64,000 bases of DNA from Treponema sp. UBA792 (GCA_002296965.1 DBIW01000042.1:1-64000); one strand, 5' to 3'. Counted from the stretch's first letter, positions 33,056 to 42,230 are shown. Notes: a model not told the origin generated them from the sequence alone. Numbers and translations: made by a program.

Positions 33056-34552
33056 ATGAGAAAATCAAAGTTTCTTGCCGTATCCGCGGCGGCTGCGACA
33101 CTCGCGCTTACGTTCATTTCCTGCGACCTTCTGAGCAATATTTTGGACAGCACCACTGATACAGGATCAGCTGATGTGGGAAGCAAAAAAGATACAGATT
33201 CCGATGATAATATCCTTAGCCAGTATCGCGACCCGGACAGCACTATGCTGCGCTGGGCGTTTATTGAGTTTTTCTCATGGGGAAAAGACGCAAACGCAAT
33301 TGATGCCCGCTACATTACAGGTCAAAGAACGTGCAGTATCAACGGGATAAGCAATTGGTACACAGTCTATAAAGGCGAATTTGAAAACGTGCGTCAAAGC
33401 TCTACTGATGAAGTGACAGCTATAAAAGCTCCTAAGACAACAGACTATTTCGGTAAAATAAAGGTGACAAAAAAAGCTGTGGCCGGAGACGCGCTGAACC
33501 CGACGGATTATTTTTATATCTTTTCCCAGCCGGATGATTCCACTCCGGAAAATACTCTTGGCATGATTCATGTCGGCGACACGCTTGGAATAGTAGATGA
33601 AAACTACAGTTCCGAATGGGCGCAAATAAAGCTTTATTATTCACCCAAATATATAGATGCGGTCGGCTATATCAGAAAAGAGAACATCAATTATGAGGAC
33701 TCATATCTGATTGGCGCAGCCTACAATTACCGGAAATATATCAAGCACGCGAAAGATGCCGGCATCACCTATGACGAAAGCGAAAAGGATTATTCCAAGC
33801 CGCTCACAAGGCAGGAATTCGCCCAGCTTGCTGTCCATTGGCTTAAGGCAATCGGATACGTGCAGCAGGGGCAGGACGGAAATGCTGTCCTGAAAAACAT
33901 TGCCGGTGAGGATTTTTCTTCTGATGAGGAGATTGCGGATGATGACGCATACTATGCTTTGCTGCGAAAGCTGGCGGACATCACGGAAAATCCTGATACA
34001 GTATATGCGGCGGCTAAAGTAGGACTTCCGAGCTATGATACAGAGGGCCGAAATCCCTTCATGATTTACAAAGATCAGGCAATATACGGATTTTACCGCG
34101 CTTATGTGGTTTTACAGGACAAGGACTATCTTATTCCAGCCCTGCCCTACACTATTTATCCTGCCGACAGCCAGGACGTATGCATTGACGTATGGAAAAG
34201 CAAGACTGCCAAGACTGATATCGGGCTTGAAACCTGCAACGGAACTAAAAGCCAGAAATTTTCGATAAGCTATTACAAGGACGCTTATTACCTTGACAGC
34301 GAGTATTCCTATTATACGCTCACGGGAAACAGCGACAACGTGTTCACGGATGAAAAAAAGGAACTGCAAAACCAGAAAGTGACTTTTGAATACAATGACG
34401 ACGGAACGGTCTGCATCAAAAACGGATACGGAAAATATCTTGACATTCAGGGCGGAAAGGCTGTCAGAGCGGCGCATCTGATGTATGCGAAAAAATCAGG
34501 AAAATCCTCGCAGAAATTCATCTTCAAGTATGAACCTGAACAGCAGGAATAA
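33056..34552 (+). CDS. Lipoprotein with SLH-like segment and C-terminal trefoil-like domain
   Basis: The 498-residue protein has a lipoprotein signal (FLAVSAAAATLALTFISC, acylated Cys about residue 23) and then an acidic Ser/Thr/Asp linker. A region near residue 240 (KPLTRQEFAQLAVHWLKAIGY) resembles an S-layer-homology unit. The last ~120 residues (DVCIDVWKSKTAKTDIGLETCNGTKSQKFSI ... YGKYLDIQGGKAV ... SSQKFIFKYEP) resemble a ricin-type beta-trefoil with the QKF repeats of that fold, so sugar binding is possible. Surface location is likely. No ribosome binding site precedes the ATG; a TATAAA box is eight bases upstream. Confidence 0.7.
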   Translation: MRKSKFLAVSAAAATLALTFISCDLLSNILDSTTDTGSADVGSKKDTDSDDNILSQYRDPDSTMLRWAFIEFFSWGKDANAIDARYITGQRTCSINGISNWYTVYKGEFENVRQSSTDEVTAIKAPKTTDYFGKIKVTKKAVAGDALNPTDYFYIFSQPDDSTPENTLGMIHVGDTLGIVDENYSSEWAQIKLYYSPKYIDAVGYIRKENINYEDSYLIGAAYNYRKYIKHAKDAGITYDESEKDYSKPLTRQEFAQLAVHWLKAIGYVQQGQDGNAVLKNIAGEDFSSDEEIADDDAYYALLRKLADITENPDTVYAAAKVGLPSYDTEGRNPFMIYKDQAIYGFYRAYVVLQDKDYLIPALPYTIYPADSQDVCIDVWKSKTAKTDIGLETCNGTKSQKFSISYYKDAYYLDSEYSYYTLTGNSDNVFTDEKKELQNQKVTFEYNDDGTVCIKNGYGKYLDIQGGKAVRAAHLMYAKKSGKSSQKFIFKYEPEQQE

Positions 34553-34607
34553 GTGCCGCGGACGAAGCGCTTTATGTCCACCAAAGGACAAGCCGTCCGG
34601 CAGTTTT

Positions 34608-35129
34608 TCAGTCTGCGGCGAAGATTTTCCGCGTCAATGCATTGTCCGACGCTTCGCCTCCTGAATCCGGAGAATTCTCCTGGGAATATTCAGCGGAAAT
34701 TCCATTCCTTCTGTTTCTGACAGCAAGAATTTTATGACCGCCTCCGGATTCTGCGGAGAATTCCGTCCTGCCCTCAAACATTGAGAGATATAGCCTCTCA
34801 AACTCAGCGGCATCACCAGGGCCTGCCATTCTTGTCACCGCGAATCCGTTTCCGTTATACACAGAATTTCCGGACTTATTCATCGTGCCGCTGAAGATGT
34901 TCACTCCTGACTCGCCCGAAACATAAATTCCGTTCTCATCCTGCCCGATATTCAGAATGACATCGCAGACAGACTGAGCGACATCACCGGAATACAATGT
35001 ACGGAGCCGCCATTTTCCGTAAATTCCTGAATCAGATGAGGATTCAGCGGAACCGGCAGAAACACATCCGGAAAAAACCGCCGGAGCCAGGACCAAAATA
35101 AAAAAGGCAAGCGCTTTTCTCATCGACAT
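34608..35129 (-). CDS. Small META-domain-like lipoprotein
   Basis: The 173-residue protein has a lipoprotein signal ending VFSGC (acylated Cys about residue 22). The remainder (GKWRLRTLYSGDVAQSVCDVILNIGQDENGIYVSGESGVNIFSGTM) has the W-L and NxxSG pattern of META/HslJ-like domains, which occur in envelope stress proteins; the match is moderate. GAGGTG lies five bases before the ATG. It is the last gene of the unit with the omptin and pgeF genes, nine bases after the omptin stop. Confidence 0.6.
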   Translation of the reverse strand: MSMRKALAFFILVLAPAVFSGCVSAGSAESSSDSGIYGKWRLRTLYSGDVAQSVCDVILNIGQDENGIYVSGESGVNIFSGTMNKSGNSVYNGNGFAVTRMAGPGDAAEFERLYLSMFEGRTEFSAESGGGHKILAVRNRRNGISAEYSQENSPDSGGEASDNALTRKIFAAD

Positions 35130-35138
35130 AAGTTCACC

Positions 35139-36023
35139 TCAAAATCTGTACACAAGAAAGAACGACAGCACGGAGGAATCTATTCCTGAAGCGGAGGACT
35201 GAAGATACGGTGTCTGCGCCCAGCCGATTCTGCCGCATTTCGTTGTTCCTCCGTGGCAGACAAAATATTCATACTCGAATCCAAACGCCAGATTCATAAA
35301 ACCTATTTCCGCTCCAGCAAGAAAGCCGAATCCTCCGCGCTCCGAGTCGAAAAACTGAACGCTTTTCGTGTAATGGCAGTCAAGAGTGTCGGAGATTATG
35401 TACGGATAGACGCGGCCGTATACAAGCACATTCCAGCGTCCGGAAAACGGACAGGCGGCGCGGAATTCCAAGAAAGGAAGAAAAACCGATGTCTCATAGG
35501 TCAGAATCGTTCCCGAAAAATACTGCCTCTCCTCGTCTCCTGTCCAATACCCCGATGCCGGATACTGGCCATAACCGCCGTTCGCCTCGAATTTCTGGTT
35601 CCGGTACACACAGCCGGCAAGCGGAGCAAGCGTGAAATTCCCGGCGGAGAATTCATAGCCGGTTTTCAGCTGCACGTCAAAGAGCTTGTTCATATAAAGG
35701 CTGTGGGTCGAGAATTTCGTGTTTCTTGATTTGTCGGCACCCTCCCAGTCGTAATCCTGAACCGTTCCCGCACGGACAGGCACGGCGGAGATGATTCTGG
35801 CATCGACAACTGCACCGAAAAATTCAATCCGTCCGTCAAGCCTGATTTCGGGAACAAGAACTCCGTTCCAGTCAATCCGGCTGAGCGTATAATCATCTTG
35901 GAACACATACTCACGGACAGTTCCGGTGCTGATTCCTCCGCCCGCCGAAAATTCAAAGTCAAGGGCGGCCAGCCTCCACGCGCATAAAAGGACAACGGCA
36001 AGCATAAACGATTTTCTTGTCAT
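35139..36023 (-). CDS. Omptin-family outer-membrane protease
   Basis: The 294-residue protein starts with a signal peptide (SFMLAVVLLCAWRLAA) followed by beta-strand-rich sequence ending in F, as in ten-stranded OmpT-type barrels. Both catalytic pairs of omptins are present: DYD at residues 90-92 in VQDYDWEGADKSRN (OmpT VDQDW) and DCH at 215-217 in SDTLDCHYTK (OmpT NDEHY). Omptins cut peptides between basic residues at the cell surface and are best known from enterobacteria (OmpT, Pla). The ATG at 36023 overlaps the pgeF stop as ATGA. The identity rests on these motifs and their spacing, not on a search. Confidence 0.75.
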   Translation of the reverse strand: MTRKSFMLAVVLLCAWRLAALDFEFSAGGGISTGTVREYVFQDDYTLSRIDWNGVLVPEIRLDGRIEFFGAVVDARIISAVPVRAGTVQDYDWEGADKSRNTKFSTHSLYMNKLFDVQLKTGYEFSAGNFTLAPLAGCVYRNQKFEANGGYGQYPASGYWTGDEERQYFSGTILTYETSVFLPFLEFRAACPFSGRWNVLVYGRVYPYIISDTLDCHYTKSVQFFDSERGGFGFLAGAEIGFMNLAFGFEYEYFVCHGGTTKCGRIGWAQTPYLQSSASGIDSSVLSFFLVYRF

Positions 36024-36859
36024 AATAAATTCCCACAGATAAAAGCGGCCTGAACGGTGAACATTCCGGTCTCCGCAGTCTCCCTTCGGTTGGAGCCGAA
36101 CATGGTGTCGCAGCAGGTGCAGTCGGTGCATACGGTGATGTTCTCATCCCTGACTCCGGCCGAAAGAAGCAGAGCAAGATTCGCCTTCTCAAGCGACAGC
36201 CTATAGAGCCGGCCGTCTCCGCTGTTCCATTGGGACGGAAGGCCGCGGCCTCCGCAGAAACATTCTCCTCTAGGCTCAAGAGGAGACGCACAGGCGGCAG
36301 AAAAATTACTGATAAAATATCCGGCGCGGACGCTGTCAACGATATAGCAACAATCCCGGATATGCGGTCCAAGCGCGGCATGAAAATTCTCCGGACGTGC
36401 GCCGTATCTTGCCGCCGCGGCAGAAATTGCGTCCGCGGCGATTCCTGTTCCTTTCCAGCCGGAATGGACCACCCCGAAAACTCCGCTTACAGGATCGTGC
36501 AGCCAGACCGGCATACAGTCCGCCACGGTGACCACAGGCACAATCATTCTGTTTACGGTGATGATTCCGTCGCCCTTTTTGCCGGACAGCTCAGCCGCAT
36601 CATCCACGGCAAAAACGGTTCTTGAATGTACAAGCTCCACGGCGGCGGGAACAGGAACGGCCGAATCTCCGCGAGAAAATCCGCCGCATATCTCCGCAAG
36701 AACTGAATCACGCAGCGGATTCTGCTCATTCAGGCGGAACCTCATGCTGCCGTTCACGCGGGTCGTCATTCCGCAGACAGGTGCGGAGCCATATTCTCCC
36801 AGACGGAAACGAATTATTCCCCGTCCGTCGGCATAATCCGCCGCCTTTATGCGCCGCAT
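36020..36859 (-). CDS. pgeF: Peptidoglycan editing factor PgeF (laccase-domain, YfiH family)
   Basis: The 279-residue protein has the metal-binding core of the family: VTVADCMPVWLHDPVSG, VVHSGWKGTG (His and Cys ligands) and ALGPHIRDCCYIV. PgeF in E. coli removes wrongly inserted amino acids from peptidoglycan precursors. Here the gene begins three bases after the upstream gene's stop and overlaps the omptin start by four bases. The C-terminal CTDCTCCDTMFGSNRRETAETG is Cys-rich but includes the usual family end. Length is slightly above the usual 240-260. Confidence 0.9.
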   Translation of the reverse strand: MRRIKAADYADGRGIIRFRLGEYGSAPVCGMTTRVNGSMRFRLNEQNPLRDSVLAEICGGFSRGDSAVPVPAAVELVHSRTVFAVDDAAELSGKKGDGIITVNRMIVPVVTVADCMPVWLHDPVSGVFGVVHSGWKGTGIAADAISAAAARYGARPENFHAALGPHIRDCCYIVDSVRAGYFISNFSAACASPLEPRGECFCGGRGLPSQWNSGDGRLYRLSLEKANLALLLSAGVRDENITVCTDCTCCDTMFGSNRRETAETGMFTVQAAFICGNLL

Positions 36860-36862
36860 CCG

Positions 36863-38578
36863 TCACTTCCTCTCAGAGGCGAAATCTATCGGCTCTATTT
36901 CCGAAATATAATAAAGACACCGTTTAAGAACCTGTCTTGAATCCATCAGGCTTTCCCTGAATTCGGCATTGCGCCGGCCGTCAATCGTACTCAGGTTCTG
37001 TATTCCATCGTGCGTGCCGTCATGGACATCGTCAAAGGCGCCGGCAAGAACAGCCTCCACGGAACGCACGCCCTTGCAGAAATTCAGACGGGAATTGATT
37101 ATCTCGGCATTTATGTCGTTCATCATGGAATCAATCTGCCCCTGAACCTGATAAATTCCGGTTTTTGTCGAAGCCAACTGGTCAAATATCTCGCCCAAAT
37201 CTCCGTCCGGAGAAAGCCTCTCGTTCAGCGCCGTCATGCGCGCGGAAGCGTTGGCAATACAGTTCATTCCGTCCGAAAATTCGGCGCGGTTGTCGTTGTT
37301 GACGAAAATTCCTTCCATAAGAAGCTTGTTCAGCGGATCCGCGACGGAGGAATATTTTGACGCCGCGAACCAGGAAAGGAATCCTCCCGTCAGCTGAAAA
37401 CTGAATGAGACGGAGGACCACATCTTGGTCCAGGGCTGATATGGCATCACAGGAAAATCGTTCAGACCGAAATCCGCCTTGAGCCCTGAACTGAGCGTCA
37501 GCTTCTTGCGCTCGCGCTGCCAGTCGTTCCAACGGATTTCGATGATTCTGCGCCACTGCGTCCTGAAAACAGGAAACCAGGCTTCAGCGCCGGTAAGGGA
37601 GGCCGGCTGCCAGTCGAAATTTGAATTCAGAATCTGTCCGACCTGCACGACGGGAACTCCGTTCAGAAAAATTCTTATCGACGAGAAATACGAATCAGCG
37701 CGGAGAAGTAATTCCTTCATCGCCTTCTCCACATCCTCGTCCGATACGGAACCAGAGAGATCCCTGCGCTGGGAAAAAATAAAGAGGGCCTCCAGAACCT
37801 CGCGCGGAATCTGAATCATGCTGTCAAAGACCGAGGCCAGTTTATTGAAGTCAAGCCGGGCATGGCTGTACGGACAGGAGAATTCTCCGGGAAGCGTCTC
37901 CGTGAACTGCGCAAGAAGATGGGGAAGCGGAAGCCGGGAGAACTGATCCAGCCAGTTCGATGCGCTCACCGCCCCGTAAAGCCTGCTCTTCATGTCGGCA
38001 GGCATATTCTTCAGAATCTCGTCAAGCTTCTTGAGAAAATCCGTTCTGGCGTCAGCGGGCGGCTCCTTTGACAGAGGAAGAAGAAACGGATCGGCCTTGG
38101 AATTTATCTCGGAGCTGAGTTCCGGAGCGACAAACGAGCCCATGAAAACGTAGAATTCTCCCGGAGCTTCGTTCGCTACAATATAGTAAGGTCTGAAAAA
38201 ATCCGCCGCCTCCTTCAGATTTCTAAGCTGCTCGCAGAAAATCGAATCAAGCGTCATGTTCTTGTGGTTGATCAGACCGGGATGGTTTTTGGAGATTTTT
38301 CTGGCAATAGAGGAAATCATATCCTCGTTGTACAGCTTGTCGGCAGTCGTCTTCTGAAAAAACGAGCGGAGCCACAGCATGAATCTGTAGAATCCCGACT
38401 CGTTGTTTATACGGAGTTTCAGCGTGCCGCCCTTTCCGTCGTCATCGCGTGGAGCCGCATCCAATGTGACCGGCTCGGTCTGTTCCGTGCGTATACGCGA
38501 AAGCATCTCAAGGCGGTCCTCGTTGCTCAGTCCGGCGACCAGCCTGTCAAACGCGTTTCTGTTGTTTTCCTCGCTCAT
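36863..38578 (-). CDS. Uncharacterised 571-residue protein, probably spirochaete-specific
   Basis: The start MSEENNRNAFDRLVAGLSNEDRLEML is fixed by a promoter six bases upstream; the frame before it is untranslated. The protein is cytoplasmic by sequence, has no signal peptide, and reads as a long helical protein (LFIFSQRRDLSGSVSDEDVEKAMKELL, SRLNFCKGVRSVEAVLAGAFDDV). I recall similar proteins annotated in Treponema as a domain of unknown function (DUF5312), but this was not checked. It is the first gene of the unit with pgeF, omptin and META genes. Confidence 0.7.
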   Translation of the reverse strand: MSEENNRNAFDRLVAGLSNEDRLEMLSRIRTEQTEPVTLDAAPRDDDGKGGTLKLRINNESGFYRFMLWLRSFFQKTTADKLYNEDMISSIARKISKNHPGLINHKNMTLDSIFCEQLRNLKEAADFFRPYYIVANEAPGEFYVFMGSFVAPELSSEINSKADPFLLPLSKEPPADARTDFLKKLDEILKNMPADMKSRLYGAVSASNWLDQFSRLPLPHLLAQFTETLPGEFSCPYSHARLDFNKLASVFDSMIQIPREVLEALFIFSQRRDLSGSVSDEDVEKAMKELLLRADSYFSSIRIFLNGVPVVQVGQILNSNFDWQPASLTGAEAWFPVFRTQWRRIIEIRWNDWQRERKKLTLSSGLKADFGLNDFPVMPYQPWTKMWSSVSFSFQLTGGFLSWFAASKYSSVADPLNKLLMEGIFVNNDNRAEFSDGMNCIANASARMTALNERLSPDGDLGEIFDQLASTKTGIYQVQGQIDSMMNDINAEIINSRLNFCKGVRSVEAVLAGAFDDVHDGTHDGIQNLSTIDGRRNAEFRESLMDSRQVLKRCLYYISEIEPIDFASERK

Positions 38579-38584
38579 GCAGAT

Positions 38585-38613
38585 ATAATAAAATATTAAG
38601 AAATATACTTCAA
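38585..38613 (-). promoter_or_regulatory. Leaderless-type promoter of the DUF-pgeF-omptin unit
   Basis: On the minus strand TTGAAG (38608-38613), a 17-base spacer and TATTAT (38585-38590), then six bases to the ATG. The -35 lies just after the stop of the radical SAM gene. Confidence 0.7.
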
Positions 38614-38621
38614 GAAAAAAA

Positions 38622-39593
38622 TCAGACAAGTCCGCTTATGTCAAATCCGCCGGAACAGACAAAATCACAGAACATACACATATCGTCCGTCTTTCCGGGA
38701 AATTTCACTCCGGACGAGCGGAGACGTTTTCTTAAAGCCGCAAGTCCGGAGGAAAAACAGGCTTTCACCATCGGATTTTCCGGAGCGCGCGCCATTACCT
38801 GACTATATGATTCCTTTATGTTTCCGAGAATCAGAGCATCATTCTCATTCGCAAATCCGCAGCACGGCGCGATTCTTCCGTCCGGGTGGACAAAAAGAAC
38901 CTGCCCCGGCCCCTCGCAGAAATCATCGCGGAACCAGCGGGAAGACTTCCATGCGCCGGGATCTCCGGGCAGAAGCGACCGCGGCGTCCAATCGGCATGA
39001 ATGACGTAATCTCCGCCGTGAATCATCACGCTTCCGAGGCCGTTTCTGCCGGTGAACGGAGTGAGTCCGCAGCCGAGACATTCCGCGAATTCACCGAGGA
39101 GCGCGTCGTCTTCCTGCCGGCTCTTTCTGACCGCCTGAATCCACAGGGAATCGCCGGCTCCGGAGAAACGGCGGACGGCACGGCAGAATTCCGCAGCCTT
39201 TTCCGCACTCTGGCCATGCCAGCCGTCAAGACTCAGAGCGATTTTTCCGTCAAAACCTGAGGAATAAAGCGCGTCCAGAACCGAATTCAGCTCCTCCTCC
39301 GACTTCCACCAGCATCCGTTCGTGGCGATCCTGTCGAACATGAGACCTGAGGCGGCGGCATACCCGGCAACGGCGCAGAGAAATTCAGGCCTGAGAAAGG
39401 GCTCTCCGCCGGAAAATCCGATTCTTTCTATCCTGTCTCCGGCGGACTTAATGAAGGCGACCACATCGGAGGCATCAAGGTCAAGTCCTTTCCTGCTGAC
39501 ATTACAGTGGCCGCACCGGAGATTGCATCTGTCCGTAACCGCAAAAATTATCTCCTCCGGCGCGAAACCGCGTCCTTTCCTGAACCATCCCAT
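38622..39593 (-). CDS. Radical SAM protein with C-terminal cysteine motifs
   Basis: The 323-residue protein has the 4Fe-4S motif CNLRCGHC (C23, C27, C30) and a GFSGGEPFLRPEF loop, typical of radical SAM enzymes. C-terminal cysteines in GRIAPCCGF and DDMCMFCDFVCSGG suggest an auxiliary cluster as in SPASM-like members, which modify peptides or enzymes. The substrate is unknown; no precursor peptide is seen nearby. GGAGG lies five bases before the ATG. It starts 18 bases after the EamA stop and probably shares that promoter. Confidence 0.85.
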   Translation of the reverse strand: MGWFRKGRGFAPEEIIFAVTDRCNLRCGHCNVSRKGLDLDASDVVAFIKSAGDRIERIGFSGGEPFLRPEFLCAVAGYAAASGLMFDRIATNGCWWKSEEELNSVLDALYSSGFDGKIALSLDGWHGQSAEKAAEFCRAVRRFSGAGDSLWIQAVRKSRQEDDALLGEFAECLGCGLTPFTGRNGLGSVMIHGGDYVIHADWTPRSLLPGDPGAWKSSRWFRDDFCEGPGQVLFVHPDGRIAPCCGFANENDALILGNIKESYSQVMARAPENPMVKACFSSGLAALRKRLRSSGVKFPGKTDDMCMFCDFVCSGGFDISGLV

Positions 39594-39611
39594 CAGCTCC
39601 TCCCTTAAAAA

Positions 39612-40508
39612 TCAGCAATGCGTTTTGCTGTCCGCGCCGGACTTTCTTCCTGCATAAATGAAATTCAGAACCGCCATGAGAATTATCACCGAATAGCCGG
39701 CCACGCTCCACCTGTCGGGCACCTGGCCGAAAAACATGAATCCAAGGACAGCTGAAAAAATTATCTGCGAATAGTCATATATCGAGATCTCGCGCGCCGG
39801 AGCCGCAAAATAAGCCGCGGTGATTCCGAACTGACCTCCGGCGGCGGAGACACCTGCGGCGGCCAGCAGAAGCACCTGCCGCAAGGTCATCGGCTCAAAA
39901 TTTCCGGCCATGAACGGAAGCGACACAAGCATGGAGAAGCAGCAGAAAAAAAGCACGACTATATGGCTGCCGCAGCGCATCGTGCTCAGTTTCCTGACGC
40001 AGCTGTATGCGAACCCCGCGCCCATTCCGCCGGCAAGCCCCGCCATCGCAGGAAGCGACTTTGAGAAATCGAGCGACGGCTTTACGACAAAAAACGAACC
40101 GGCGAATGCGGCAAGAATTATAATCAGGGAGACAGGCCTAACTTTCTCCTTCATAAGAATGCAGCTGAAAATCACGGCGAAGAACGGTGACATCTTGTTC
40201 AGTATCGCCGCATCCGAAAGGACAAGATGGTCGATTGCGTAGAAATTACCGAAAATTCCGACGGTTCCGGAGGCAGCGCGCAGAAAAAGAAAAAGGACGG
40301 CGCCTCCCGGAACGGCCAATGCTGATTTTCCGTTGCGTAGCGCATCCTTTACAATCAGAAACAACGCGATCAGAAAGGCGGCGCTGTTCCTGAAAAAGGC
40401 CTTCTGCACGAAATTTATGTCGCCCGCCAGCCTGACAAAAAACGCCATCAGCGCAAAACAGAATGAGGATGATATTATGCAGATTATTCCTTTTGTTGTG
40501 CCTGTCAT
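39612..40508 (-). CDS. EamA-family (DMT) transporter
   Basis: The 298-residue inner-membrane protein has ten predicted helices in two EamA repeats (SSSFCFALMAFFVRLAGDINFVQKAFFRN and later YAIDHLVLSDAAILNKMSPFFAVIF, then IYDYSQIIFSAVLGFMFFGQ). The family moves metabolites or drugs; the substrate is unknown. The ATG at 40508 is preferred because a promoter (TTGTCA 40546-40551, 17 bases, TAGACT 40523-40528) lies just upstream; the leader is only about eight bases and has no ribosome binding site. Confidence 0.88.
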   Translation of the reverse strand: MTGTTKGIICIISSSFCFALMAFFVRLAGDINFVQKAFFRNSAAFLIALFLIVKDALRNGKSALAVPGGAVLFLFLRAASGTVGIFGNFYAIDHLVLSDAAILNKMSPFFAVIFSCILMKEKVRPVSLIIILAAFAGSFFVVKPSLDFSKSLPAMAGLAGGMGAGFAYSCVRKLSTMRCGSHIVVLFFCCFSMLVSLPFMAGNFEPMTLRQVLLLAAAGVSAAGGQFGITAAYFAAPAREISIYDYSQIIFSAVLGFMFFGQVPDRWSVAGYSVIILMAVLNFIYAGRKSGADSKTHC

Positions 40509-40522
40509 AAAAACACACTGCC

Positions 40523-40551
40523 AGTCTAGCGTTTTTACCGCGGACTGACAA
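40523..40551 (-). promoter_or_regulatory. Promoter of the EamA-radical SAM genes, very short leader
   Basis: On the minus strand TTGTCA, a 17-base spacer and TAGACT, then 14 bases to the ATG. Confidence 0.5.
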
Positions 40552-40651
40552 TGTTCCTGTGCTTCCGGCAAATTCAAATCACAACGCGGAGCGGAATCCG
40601 GAAAATGAACGAATTCCGCCATGGACGTGTCCGATATGCGTCCTCCGCGGA

Positions 40652-42142
40652 TCAGAGAGGAATGTTTCCGTGCTTTTTGAGCGGACGGTCGGAGGAATTC
40701 TTGTTCTCAAGGAATTCGAGGCTTGCCGCGACACGCCTTCTTGTGTCCTCCGGATTTATAACCTCGGAGATATAGCCGCGTTCGGCTGCAATTCTCGGTG
40801 TCATAATCTCGCGCTTGTACTCCTCGGATTTGACCGCGACTTCCTGCGCCTTTGACGGATCGGCAAGCTCCTTGGCGTAAAGGATTCCGACAGCGCCCTC
40901 CGCACCCATGACCGCGATTTCAGAAGCGGGCCATGCGTATACAAAATCGGCGCCGAGATGCTTTGAGCACATTGCAATATACGCTCCGCCGTAAGCCTTC
41001 CGGATTATGACGGAGACCTTCGGGACGGAAGCCTCGCTGTACGCATAGATAACCTTGGCTCCGTGGCGGATGATTCCTTTCTGCTCCTCCTGAGGACCGG
41101 GAATAAAGCCCGGAACATCGACAAAAGTCAGGAGCGGAATGTTGAACGCATCGCAGTAACGGACGAAGCGCGCAATCTTGTCGCTTGAGTCGCAGTCGAG
41201 GACACCGCCCACGCCTTTCGGATTGTTTGCGACAACACCGACGGAACGCCCCTCAATCTTTGCAAAGCCGGTGACACAGTTGACCGCAAATTCCGCGGAA
41301 ATCTCAAAGAATGAATCGTCATCGGCGACACAGTCTATCACGTCACGGATGTCATACCCCTGGCGCGGATTCTCAGGAAGAACCGAGGCTATCCTCTTTT
41401 CCTTTTTATGCTCATCATACTTGAATTTCGCCGCACGCACGATGTCATCACCGTAATAATGCGGAATGTAGTCAAGAAGCTTTCTGACCTGCTCATAACA
41501 TTCCGGCTCGCTCTCGCAGCGGAACTGCGCCACACCCGACTTCTGGGAATGGATTGCCGCTCCGCCAAGCTCCTCCGGGGTAATATCCATGAACATGACA
41601 GACTTTACGACCTTGGGACCGGTGATGAAAAGCTGGCTTATCTTGTCAACCGCAAAAATGAAATCCGTTATTCCGGGAGAATAGACCGCTCCGCCGGCGC
41701 ACGGGCCTGCGATTATGGAAATCTGAGGAACAGAGCCGGACGCGCGCACATTCTGATAGAAAAGGTCTCCGTAACCGCAGAGCGCATCGACTCCCTCCTG
41801 AATTCTCGCTCCGCCGGAATCGTTTATTCCGATGACAGGACATCTGACTTCTATGGCCTTGTCAATCAGCTCCGCGATTTTCTGTCCGTGCATGAGTCCG
41901 AGCGAACCGCCCTGAACCGTAAAATCCTGGGCATAGACGGCGACCTTGCGGCCGTTTATTTTTCCGAATCCGGTGATGACACCGTCGTAGGGAATGTCCT
42001 TTTTCTCCATGCCGAAACTGGTGCAGTGATGCCTTACGCCAGAATAAATCTCAACAAACGAATCCTTGTCGCAGAGGGAATTTATGCGCTCAATCGCATG
42101 GAATTTTCCCTTGGAGTGCTGTTTTTCAATATTGTATTCCAT
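40652..42142 (-). CDS. Acyl-CoA carboxyltransferase subunit (PccB/MmdA type)
   Basis: The 496-residue protein is a biotin-dependent carboxyltransferase with two crotonase-like halves. Motifs include GSLGLMHGQKIAELIDKA, INDSGGARIQEGVDAL, IAGPCAGGAVYSPGITDF in the first half and VPGFIPGPQEEQKGIIRHGAKVIYAYSEA with KAYGGAYIAMCSK in the second, and the end KKHGNIPL. It fits propionyl-CoA carboxylase beta or methylmalonyl-CoA decarboxylase alpha. No biotin carrier, biotin carboxylase or OadB-like gene lies beside it, so which reaction it serves cannot be decided. GAGGA lies nine bases before the ATG. Its promoter overlaps two palindromes. Confidence 0.9.
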   Translation of the reverse strand: MEYNIEKQHSKGKFHAIERINSLCDKDSFVEIYSGVRHHCTSFGMEKKDIPYDGVITGFGKINGRKVAVYAQDFTVQGGSLGLMHGQKIAELIDKAIEVRCPVIGINDSGGARIQEGVDALCGYGDLFYQNVRASGSVPQISIIAGPCAGGAVYSPGITDFIFAVDKISQLFITGPKVVKSVMFMDITPEELGGAAIHSQKSGVAQFRCESEPECYEQVRKLLDYIPHYYGDDIVRAAKFKYDEHKKEKRIASVLPENPRQGYDIRDVIDCVADDDSFFEISAEFAVNCVTGFAKIEGRSVGVVANNPKGVGGVLDCDSSDKIARFVRYCDAFNIPLLTFVDVPGFIPGPQEEQKGIIRHGAKVIYAYSEASVPKVSVIIRKAYGGAYIAMCSKHLGADFVYAWPASEIAVMGAEGAVGILYAKELADPSKAQEVAVKSEEYKREIMTPRIAAERGYISEVINPEDTRRRVAASLEFLENKNSSDRPLKKHGNIPL

Positions 42143-42176
42143 AAATTAAAATCCTCAGCTATGGTTTTTCTCCGGA

Positions 42177-42230
42177 ATGATACAGAAACATTCCTGATAT
42201 GTCAAGATGACATTTATTGACATAATGTCA
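42177..42230 (-). promoter_or_regulatory. Promoter with two TGACAT/ATGTCA palindromes
   Basis: On the minus strand TTGACA (42200-42205), a 17-base spacer and TATCAT (42177-42182). The -35 lies inside the palindrome ATGTCA-N3-TGACAT (42199-42213). A second, TGACAT-A-ATGTCA, lies at 42218-42230. The paired sites look like an operator for a dimeric repressor. Confidence 0.6.

Noticed and set aside
41408-42220. 270-codon plus-strand frame opposite the carboxyltransferase gene
   Set aside because: Shadow frame; it also crosses the carboxyltransferase promoter and start.
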